A DNA stretch of 64,000 nt from Actinomycetes bacterium (GTDB lineage: Bacteria; Actinomycetota; Acidimicrobiia; Acidimicrobiales; Bog-793): the NCBI GenBank assembly GCA_021786195.1, contig JAJYNS010000106.1:48001-112000 (forward strand), given 5' to 3'. This document shows, piece after piece, positions 26,630 to 33,575 of this stretch; within the stretch, counting starts at the first letter, position 1, and each line of letters starts with the position of its first letter. The position numbers were made by a program, and so were the translations under genes. A model generated the notes under the pieces. It was given only the letters and a program-made list of their open reading frames with translations, did no database searches and had not been told where the DNA came from.

Positions 26630-28858
26630 TCAGACCGCCCGCTCGGCGCCCCGCCGGCGGCGGGAGCGCTCGAGGGCGATCTCCTGCAGCGCCACCTGGG
26701 CGTTCACCCCCCTGGTCGCCGGCACCCGCCGCCAGGACCCTGATGCGTCGAGCTCCCAGGCGTGGGTGTCGTCGGCAAGCACGAGCGCGAGCACCTCCTC
26801 CAACCGGGCGCACAGCTCGGGGTCGCGCACCGGCAGGAGCGCCTCGATCCGGCGGTCGAGGTTGCGCTCCATGAGGTCGGCGGACCCGATGTAGAAGCGG
26901 GGCGCCTCCGCGCCGAAGCGGTAGATGCGCGAGTGCTCGAGATAGCGCCCGACGACCGAGCGGACCGACACGCGATCGGAGAGCCCCTCCACACCAGGGC
27001 GCAGCGAGCACACGCCGCGCACGACGAGGTCGACCTGCACGCCCTTCTGGGAAGCGAGGTAGAGGGCGTCGATGACCTCGGGGTCGGTGAGCCCGTTGAC
27101 CTTGATCGTGATGCGGCCCTTCGGTCCGGCCGCCGTCTCGGCCGCGATCTCCTCGAGGACCCAGGGTCGCAACCTCTCGGGAGCGAGCACGAGCGCCCGG
27201 GAACGGGTGGCACGGGAGAACCCGGTGAGGTGGTTGAAGAGGTCGGTGAGGTCCGCGCCGATGTCCTCGTCCGCCGTGAGCACGCCGATGTCCTCGTAGA
27301 CCCTGGCCGTGTCGGAGTTGTAGTTGCCGGTCCCCACGTGGCAGTAGCGGCGGATGCCGTCCTCCTCGCGCCGGACGACGAGCGCCGTCTTCGAGTGCGT
27401 CTTCAGGCCGACCACGCCGTAGACGACGTGGACGCCCGCCTGCTCGAGCTGGCGAGCCCAGACGATGTTGCGCTGCTCGTCGAAGCGCGCCTTCAGCTCC
27501 ACGAGCGCCGCGACCTGCTTGCCCGCCTCGGCGGCGCGCGCGAGCGCCGAGACGAAGCGGGCGTCCCCCGAAGTCCGGTAGAGCGTCTGCTTGATCGCGA
27601 GCACGTCCGGGTCCGCGGCGGCCTGGGAGACGAACGCCTCTACGGAGGTCGCGAAGGAGTCGTAGGGGTGCTGCACGAGGATGTCCCGCTCGCGGATGCG
27701 CGCGAAGAGGTCGACCGGCTCGTCCCCCAGCGGGGCGAGCCTCGGCTGGGTCGTCGGGATGAAAGGCGGCTCGTGGAGGTCCGGACGGTCGATCGCGACG
27801 AGCTGCCAGAGCTGGCCGAGGTCGAGCGGCGCCGGGGAACGGTAGACGTCCTCGGGGCCGAGCTCCAGCTCGAGGAGCAGGATCTCGAGCACCTCCGGGT
27901 CGATGTGCTCGTCGACCTCCAGGCGGACCGCTCGCCCGAAGCGGCGACGGCGCAGCTCCACCTCGACGGCTTCGAGCAGGTCGTCCGCCTCGTCCTCGTC
28001 GAGCTCGAGATCCGCGTTCCGGGTCACCCGGAAGGCATGGACCGCGCCGACGGACATCTCGGGGAAGAGCTGGTCGAGGTGGGCGGCGATGACCTCTTCG
28101 AGCAGCACGAGCCGGTCCGACTCGCCGAGACGGACGAAACGGGGCAGCAGCGGGGGGACCTTCACCCGGGCGAAGCGACGCTCGGAGGTGACGGGGTCGG
28201 CGACCACGACGGCGAGGTTGAGCGAGAGGTTCGAGATATAGGGGAAGGGGTGGCCGGGGTCGACGGCGAGGGGGGTGAGCACCGGGAAGATGTCCCGGTC
28301 GAAGATCGCCGCCAGCTCCTCCCGGCCGGGCTCGTCGAGCTCGTCGTGGTGCACGATGCCGATGCCCGCGGCGGCAAGCGCCGGTACGAGGGCATCGAGG
28401 TACATCCTCGAGGCCCGCTCGACCAGCCCCGTCGCCCGGCTCCTCACGGCTCTCAGCTGCTCGCCCACCGTCCGGCCGTCGGGCGAGCGCTGCCTCAGGC
28501 CGGCCGCGTGCTGGTCCTTCAAGCCTGCCACCCGCACCTGGAAGAACTCGTCCGTGCCCGTCGACCAGATGGCGAGGAACTTCGCCCGCTCGAGGAGCGG
28601 GGTGGCGGGCTCTCCCGCGAGGTCGAGCACCCTCGAGGCGAAGTCGAGCCAGGAGAGCTCGCGGTTGAGGAAGCGCTCGGGCCCGAACGTCGAGGGCGGT
28701 CGCACGGACCCCTCCGGACGGCCGGCGTCGGGGGCGAGCGCGGCCAGGCCACCCCCTTCCTCGTGCTCCACCGGGACCTCGAGCAGGGAGGCCTGCCCGG
28801 GCGCGCCCCGGCGGGCCCCCGCTGGGGCCAGGCTGCCTGACGTCGCGTCGCCTCCCAC
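26630..28858 (-). CDS. ppk: polyphosphate kinase 1
   Basis: Reversibly transfers the gamma-phosphate of ATP to polyphosphate. The N-terminal domain has FLNRELSWLDFASRVL, then IFPVLTPLAVDPGHPFPYISNLSLNLAV. The phospho-histidine lies in GLKTHSKTALVVRRE, with RRYCHVGTGNYNSDTARVYEDIG next to it and YLEHSRIYRFG as the second conserved histidine. 742 residues. An upstream GTG (28879) exists, but the GTG at 28858 lies seven bases after a TAGCGT -10 box, so it is the likely leaderless start. About 50 low-complexity residues precede the domain. Confidence 0.95.
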   Translation of the reverse strand: MGGDATSGSLAPAGARRGAPGQASLLEVPVEHEEGGGLAALAPDAGRPEGSVRPPSTFGPERFLNRELSWLDFASRVLDLAGEPATPLLERAKFLAIWSTGTDEFFQVRVAGLKDQHAAGLRQRSPDGRTVGEQLRAVRSRATGLVERASRMYLDALVPALAAAGIGIVHHDELDEPGREELAAIFDRDIFPVLTPLAVDPGHPFPYISNLSLNLAVVVADPVTSERRFARVKVPPLLPRFVRLGESDRLVLLEEVIAAHLDQLFPEMSVGAVHAFRVTRNADLELDEDEADDLLEAVEVELRRRRFGRAVRLEVDEHIDPEVLEILLLELELGPEDVYRSPAPLDLGQLWQLVAIDRPDLHEPPFIPTTQPRLAPLGDEPVDLFARIRERDILVQHPYDSFATSVEAFVSQAAADPDVLAIKQTLYRTSGDARFVSALARAAEAGKQVAALVELKARFDEQRNIVWARQLEQAGVHVVYGVVGLKTHSKTALVVRREEDGIRRYCHVGTGNYNSDTARVYEDIGVLTADEDIGADLTDLFNHLTGFSRATRSRALVLAPERLRPWVLEEIAAETAAGPKGRITIKVNGLTDPEVIDALYLASQKGVQVDLVVRGVCSLRPGVEGLSDRVSVRSVVGRYLEHSRIYRFGAEAPRFYIGSADLMERNLDRRIEALLPVRDPELCARLEEVLALVLADDTHAWELDASGSWRRVPATRGVNAQVALQEIALERSRRRRGAERAV

Positions 28859-28865
28859 GCGGCCA

Positions 28866-28871
28866 ACGCTA
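28866..28871 (-). promoter_or_regulatory. leaderless -10 box of the ppk-ppx operon
   Basis: TAGCGT with seven bases to the ppk GTG. Confidence 0.6.
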
Positions 28872-28914
28872 CCGGGCACCCGCCCGGCTCCCCGCCGGCA
28901 CGCGCCGGCGACGG

Positions 28915-28920
28915 TAGCGT
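28915..28920 (+). promoter_or_regulatory. leaderless -10 box of the SEDS gene
   Basis: TAGCGT with six bases to the GTG at 28927; the same hexamer as the divergent ppk box. Confidence 0.6.
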
Positions 28921-28926
28921 GGCGGC

Positions 28927-30363
28927 GTGACCCTCGGAGGGCTGACTCGCGGGCTCGGTCCCCGCAAGGACGGCTTCGGCGCGCCCTCCACGATCCTCGG
29001 ACGCTGGTCGTCCTTCCTCCACGCGGGCACTTGGCCCCGCACCGCGTGGGCGGCGTCGCGCAGGCGCAGCGAGCTCGGCCTGCTGCTCGTCGGGGGCCTG
29101 GTCGTCCTGCTCGCGACGCTGCTCGAGTCGCTCGCGCTGAGCGGCGCGCTGCCGGACAACTCGGTACAGATCATCGTCGCCGTCATTGGGATCGCCCTGT
29201 TCGTCCAGCTCGTCGACCGCCGCCTCGCGCCAGACGCCGACCCCGTCGTCATGCCCGTCGCGCTGGTGCTGAACGGGATCGGCTACGTGATGATCGAGGC
29301 CCTCGACCCCCACGAAGCCGGCCAGCAGCTCGGCTGGATCGCGATCGGGCTCGTGGCCTACGCCGTCGTGCTGTTCGCACTTCGGCGGTCACGCGACCTC
29401 GAGCGCTACCGCTACCTCCTGCTCGGGCTCGCACTGCTCATGCTCGTCGCGCCCCTGCTCCCGGTTCTCGGCCGGAGCCCCGCGGACCAGAACGCCTACG
29501 GCGCGAAGCTGTGGGTCTCGTTCCACTCGATCTCCTTCCAGCCGGTGGAGATCGCGAAGCTCCTGCTCGTGCTCTTCTTCGCCTCCTACTTCGTCGAGAA
29601 GCGCGAGCTGCTCACGACACCGACGCGCCGGGTCGGCGACCACCTGCTCCCCGACCTCCGGGCGTTCGGGCCGGTCGCCGTCGCATGGGTGATCTCGCTC
29701 CTCGTGATCCTCGCCGAGCGCGACGTCGGCTTCTCCCTGCTGCTGTTCGCGGTGTTCCTCGCCCTGCTGTGGGTCACGACCGGGCGCTGGACCTACGTCG
29801 TCGCCGGCTTCGTGCTCTTCGCCGCCGGGGCCTTCCTCGCCTCCCACCTCCTCGGCCAGGTGAGCCAGCGGATCAGCGTCTGGCTGGACCCCTGGGCGCA
29901 CCCGCTCGGCGCCGGCTACCAACCGGTCCAAGGCGAGCTCGCCTTCGGGCGTGGCGGGCTCTGGGGCACCGGGCTCGGTCTCGGTCTCGTGCAGCAGCCG
30001 GGCGTGCTGCCGATCGCCACGAGCGACTACATCTTCTCGGCGATCGGCGAGGAGCTCGGGCTCGCCGGGACGACGGCCGTGCTCGTCGGCTACGCCCTTC
30101 TCGTTGGCGCGGGCCTACGCGCGGCGCTCCGGGCGCGATCGGAGTTCGCCAAGTTGGCGGCGATCGGGCTCACCGTGACCCTCGGCTTCCAGGCCCTGAT
30201 CATCATGGCCGGGCCGACGCGCCTCCTGCCGGACACGGGGATGACGCTCCCGTTCGTCTCCTATGGCGGGTCGTCGCTCGTGGCCAACTACATCCTCCTC
30301 GCCCTGCTGATGCGCATCTCCGACGAGGGCAGCAAGGCGAGCGAGGCGTCCTGGCGGACCTAG
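28927..30363 (+). CDS. SEDS-family peptidoglycan glycosyltransferase (FtsW/RodA/SpoVE)
   Basis: Polytopic membrane glycan polymerase, 478 residues with about twelve hydrophobic segments. Family marks are ISFQPVEIAKLLLVLFF, ERDVGFSLLLF, GAGYQPVQGELAFGRGGLWGTG, DYIFSAIGEELGL and LPFVSYGGSSLVANYILLALLMRI. The pattern resembles the mycobacterial RodA-type protein, but here it stands alone without pbpA, pknA/B or pstP. About 45 residues precede the first helix. GTG at 28927 is fixed by a -10 box. A partner class B penicillin-binding protein must be encoded elsewhere. Confidence 0.88.
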   Translation: MTLGGLTRGLGPRKDGFGAPSTILGRWSSFLHAGTWPRTAWAASRRRSELGLLLVGGLVVLLATLLESLALSGALPDNSVQIIVAVIGIALFVQLVDRRLAPDADPVVMPVALVLNGIGYVMIEALDPHEAGQQLGWIAIGLVAYAVVLFALRRSRDLERYRYLLLGLALLMLVAPLLPVLGRSPADQNAYGAKLWVSFHSISFQPVEIAKLLLVLFFASYFVEKRELLTTPTRRVGDHLLPDLRAFGPVAVAWVISLLVILAERDVGFSLLLFAVFLALLWVTTGRWTYVVAGFVLFAAGAFLASHLLGQVSQRISVWLDPWAHPLGAGYQPVQGELAFGRGGLWGTGLGLGLVQQPGVLPIATSDYIFSAIGEELGLAGTTAVLVGYALLVGAGLRAALRARSEFAKLAAIGLTVTLGFQALIIMAGPTRLLPDTGMTLPFVSYGGSSLVANYILLALLMRISDEGSKASEASWRT

Positions 30364-30399
30364 GCGGCCCGCCGGCCCACACAGCCGGAGCGTGCCGGC

Positions 30400-30996
30400 C
30401 TAGTGGCCCGGGGGGAGCTCCCCGGCCTCGTCGAGCACTTCGGGGGCGACCACGATCGGGGCCCCGAGCTGTTGGCGCAGCGCCAGCGCGATGCCGTCGG
30501 AGGGGCGGCAGGCGAGGGTCCGTGTCCCCCAGGGACCGGAGAGGACGAGCTCGGCGCTGAACGAGGTCTTGTGGACCTCGGTCACCCGCACGTGCTCGAG
30601 ACTGAGGCCGAAGGCCTCGAGCGCGGACACGAACAGCTCGTGGGTGAGCGGCCTCGGCGTCGGGATGCGCCGCGCCGCGTAGGCGATCGCGACGCCCTCG
30701 GCCTGGCCGACGGGGATCTTGAGGCGCCGCTTCGGCGGGTCGACCTCCTCGAGGACGACGACGGGGTTGGTGCTCGGGAGCTCGACGCGCACTTCGACGA
30801 AGTCGACCTGCACGAAGCCGAGCAGTTCGTCCTCGCCGGTCCCCGCGAGGGCACCGGTCTCGCCCTCCTCGAACCGCCCCTGCCCGGCCGCGTCCTCCTC
30901 CGCCTCCCCGGCCCCGACCTGCCCGGCCAGGTCCACCTCCGCCCCCCCGGCCTCGGCCTGCTCAGCCACGGCGGCCGCCTCGCCTGCCTCGCTCAT
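30400..30996 (-). CDS. bifunctional nuclease-family (DUF151) protein with acidic N-terminal extension
   Basis: The C-terminal ~130 residues match the DUF151/bifunctional nuclease domain: FVQVDFVEVRVELPSTNPVVVLEE, RRLKIPVGQAEGVAIAYAARR, RPLTHELFVSALEAFGL, and TLACRPSDGIALALR. Characterised relatives have DNase/RNase activity; the role here is unknown. Before it lie about 60 residues of Ala/Gly/Glu-rich acidic low complexity, which is unusual. The ATG at 30996 overlaps the rodA stop by one base, so it is the distal gene of the relA-to-rodA block. Confidence 0.82.
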   Translation of the reverse strand: MSEAGEAAAVAEQAEAGGAEVDLAGQVGAGEAEEDAAGQGRFEEGETGALAGTGEDELLGFVQVDFVEVRVELPSTNPVVVLEEVDPPKRRLKIPVGQAEGVAIAYAARRIPTPRPLTHELFVSALEAFGLSLEHVRVTEVHKTSFSAELVLSGPWGTRTLACRPSDGIALALRQQLGAPIVVAPEVLDEAGELPPGH

Positions 30997-32177
30997 CACC
31001 GGTAGCGGTGACGCCGCATCTCGACGTTGAGCACGACGCCCACCGAGGTGAAGAACACGACGATCGCGGACCCCCCGTAGGAGATGAACGGGAGCGGGAT
31101 CCCCGTTACGGGCATCAGGCCGATGTTCATCCCGATGTTCTGGAACACCGAGAAGGCGAGGAAGGCCATCACGCCGACGCACAGCAGCCGGCCCACCGGC
31201 TCCCTCACCGCCTGGGCGGCGCGCAGCATCCGCAGGACGATCACCAGGTACAGGCCGATGATCGCCGCCGAGCCGACGAAGCCGAGCTGCTCGCCGACCG
31301 TCGCGAAGATGAAGTCGGTGGACTGCTCCGGCACGTAGTTCAGGTTCGTGTACAGGCCGTCGAACAGCCCCGTCCCCTTGAGCCCGCCCGAGCCGATCGC
31401 CTGCTTGGCGAGGTCCTCCTGGTAGTTGTCGCTCATCGCGCCCGAGCTCGGGTGAAGGAAGCTCGTGAGCCGCTGCAGCTGGCTCGCGTGGACGAGGTGC
31501 AGCTCGACCCCGGCGAAGAACGCGAGCCCGCCGAGGGCGAGCAGCAGCAGCAGGTGGCGGACCTTGACCCCGGCGACCACGAGCATCGCCAGCACCACGA
31601 CCAGGAGCACGCCCGCCGTGCCGAGGTCGGGCTGCTTGACGATGAGCAACCCGACGACGGCGGTGAGCCCGAGCGGTGCCAAGAGACGGCGCAGCCGGAG
31701 ATCCGCGCGCCCGCCGAGGCTCACCGCGAGCAGGCCGATCACCGCCAGCACTGCGAACTCCGACGGTTGGACCTGCACCGGCCCGAGGCTGATCCAACGC
31801 TGCGCGACGCCGGCGGACACCGCACCGGTCCCCGCCGCGACCGAGCGCCCCACGGCGAGCACGGCGAGCAGCAGCAAGAGCACCGCCCCGTAGAGGAGGC
31901 CGGCCCAGTGGGCGATCCTCCGGAAGTCGACGGCGGCGACCACGACCATGACGAGAAAGCCGACGACGCAGAACACGAGCTGCCGCTTCGCGTAGTAGGT
32001 GGGCTCGAGGGGGAAGTCTCCCCTGGTCGCGGCGTAGACCACCACGACGCCGAGCGCGGCGAGCGACAAGGTCGCGGCGACCAGCACGATGTCGACGTGG
32101 CGGAGCAGGACGAGCGCGGAGCGCTCCTCGCGACGGGTGCGCAGGCCCGCGCCCCGGTCCAGTACGTGGGCGGCCAC
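30996..32177 (-). CDS. rodA: rod shape-determining SEDS protein RodA
   Basis: Peptidoglycan glycosyltransferase of the elongation machinery, 393 residues with about ten hydrophobic segments. Family signatures: RWISLGPVQVQPSEFAVLAVI, VKQPDLGTAGVLLVV, STDFIFATVGEQLGFVGSAA and GIPLPFISYGGSAIVVFFTSVGVV. The GTG at 32177 is chosen because a TAGCCT box lies eight bases upstream, overlapping the aroE stop; longer upstream readings run back into aroE. A second SEDS gene 630 bases away faces it. Confidence 0.88.
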   Translation of the reverse strand: MAAHVLDRGAGLRTRREERSALVLLRHVDIVLVAATLSLAALGVVVVYAATRGDFPLEPTYYAKRQLVFCVVGFLVMVVVAAVDFRRIAHWAGLLYGAVLLLLLAVLAVGRSVAAGTGAVSAGVAQRWISLGPVQVQPSEFAVLAVIGLLAVSLGGRADLRLRRLLAPLGLTAVVGLLIVKQPDLGTAGVLLVVVLAMLVVAGVKVRHLLLLLALGGLAFFAGVELHLVHASQLQRLTSFLHPSSGAMSDNYQEDLAKQAIGSGGLKGTGLFDGLYTNLNYVPEQSTDFIFATVGEQLGFVGSAAIIGLYLVIVLRMLRAAQAVREPVGRLLCVGVMAFLAFSVFQNIGMNIGLMPVTGIPLPFISYGGSAIVVFFTSVGVVLNVEMRRHRYR

Positions 32178-32185
32178 GACGCCCA

Positions 32186-32191
32186 AGGCTA
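32186..32191 (-). promoter_or_regulatory. internal leaderless -10 box of rodA
   Basis: TAGCCT with eight bases to the rodA GTG. Its first three bases are the aroE TAG stop codon, so an internal promoter is built into the end of the preceding gene. Confidence 0.55.
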
Positions 32192-33085
32192 GTTTCCGAC
32201 CGACGGGACAGCTTCGCGAGCCGCGCCCCACATCACCTCGAGCGGCGCGACCTCGCCGGTCCACAGCTCGAACTGGAGGGCGGCCTGGCGGACGAGCATT
32301 CCGAGCCCGTTGCGCGCTGCCGCGCCGGCGTTGCGGGCGGCGTCGAGGAACGGCGTCGTCGACGGCAAGTAGACGAGGTCGACGGCGAGCTGGCCCGGGC
32401 CGAGCAGCTCGCCGCCCGAGGTGCCCTCTTCGCGCCGCTCCCGCTCGAGGCCCTCCTGCCCTCCCGCGGGCAGGCGGCCGGGCTCGAGGTCGGCCATCCC
32501 CGACGGCGTCGCCTTGACGACGAGCTCCGCGCCGGCGAGGTCGGCCGGCGTGCCGACCCGGCCGGCGCGACCGGCGAGGGCCGCCGCCCGCTCGGCGCGT
32601 TCGGGAGTCCTGTTCACGACCACGACCTCGGCCGCGCCAGCCCCCGCGAGCGCCAGGACGACGGCTCGGGCCGCACCCCCGCCGCCGAGGACCAGGCAGC
32701 GCCGTCCCTTCGGGTCGAAGCCGGCGCCTTCGACGAGGTCGGCGAGCAACCCGGCGCCGTCGGTCGACTCGGCGACCGCGAGGCCGTCGCGGACGACGAC
32801 GGTGTTCGCCGCACCGAGCCGCTCGACGACCGGCGAGCGCCGGTCCGCCGCGAGCGCGATCGCCTCCTTGTGGGGCATCGTCACCGACAGTCCTCGCACC
32901 CCGAGCGCCTTCGCCCCGGCGAGCGCCTCCGCCGCCCGGTGCCGCTCGACCGGGAAGGCGACGTAGACCCAGTCCAGACCGAGGGCGGCGAAGGCGGCGT
33001 TGTGGATGACGGGAGAGAGCGAGTGGCGGACCGGGTCGCCGATGACGCCGGCGACCTCGGTGCTCGCGGTCGGCGGCCGGCTCAC
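32189..33085 (-). CDS. aroE: shikimate dehydrogenase
   Basis: NADPH-dependent reduction of dehydroshikimate. The substrate site shows GDPVRHSLSPVIHNAAF, the catalytic lysine in VTMPHKEAIAL, and the aspartate in STDGAGLL; the Rossmann motif is VLGGGGAARAVVLAL. A charged insertion of about 25 residues (ADLEPGRLPAGG to GGELLGPGQ) interrupts the C-terminal half. 298 residues. The GTG at 33085 overlaps the ruvX stop (GTGA). Confidence 0.93.
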   Translation of the reverse strand: MSRPPTASTEVAGVIGDPVRHSLSPVIHNAAFAALGLDWVYVAFPVERHRAAEALAGAKALGVRGLSVTMPHKEAIALAADRRSPVVERLGAANTVVVRDGLAVAESTDGAGLLADLVEGAGFDPKGRRCLVLGGGGAARAVVLALAGAGAAEVVVVNRTPERAERAAALAGRAGRVGTPADLAGAELVVKATPSGMADLEPGRLPAGGQEGLERERREEGTSGGELLGPGQLAVDLVYLPSTTPFLDAARNAGAAARNGLGMLVRQAALQFELWTGEVAPLEVMWGAAREAVPSVGN

Positions 33086-33570
33086 CGTGCGGGCCTGCGC
33101 CGGTCGATCCAGGCCTGGAGGATCAACGCCGCCGCCGCGTCGTCGACCCGCCGCCTGGCCCGCCGTCCCCCCGAGCCGGCCGGCGAGGCCCCCTGCGGGC
33201 GACAGTGCCGCCCGCGGCCTCGACGAGCCGCCTCGGCGAGCCGCCTCGTCGCCTCGACCGTCGTCAGCCGCTCGTCGACGGTCTCCACCTGGACCCCGAG
33301 CGCCTGGGCGAGCCGGTCGGCCTCCTCGAGCGCGGCGCGGGCGGCGGGGCCCACCCTCCCGTCCATGCCGATCGGCACGCCGACGACGACGGTCGTGGCC
33401 CCGGACGAGGCCAAGAGCGAGGCGATGGCCCGATCGTCCTCTCCCCGGTCGCGTCCCCGTTCCAGCACGACGAGCGGCGTGGCGAGGCGGCGGGCCGAGT
33501 CCGACACCGCGACTCCGATCCGCCGCTCGCCGAGGTCGAGCCCGAGCGCCGGACCAGGAGGCAGACCCAT
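33082..33570 (-). CDS. ruvX: RuvX/YqgF family putative pre-16S rRNA nuclease
   Basis: RNase H-fold protein proposed to finish 16S rRNA 5'-end processing. Acidic active-site segments: ALGLDLGERRIGVAVSD, ETVDERLTTVEA and RVDDAAAALIL. A basic Gly/Arg-rich insertion of about 25 residues (starting RRGRGRHCRPQG) sits before the last motif. 162 residues; ATG at 33570, five bases after alaS. The alaS-ruvX pairing is common in bacteria. Confidence 0.9.
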   Translation of the reverse strand: MGLPPGPALGLDLGERRIGVAVSDSARRLATPLVVLERGRDRGEDDRAIASLLASSGATTVVVGVPIGMDGRVGPAARAALEEADRLAQALGVQVETVDERLTTVEATRRLAEAARRGRGRHCRPQGASPAGSGGRRARRRVDDAAAALILQAWIDRRRPAR

Positions 33571-33575
33571 GCGAG

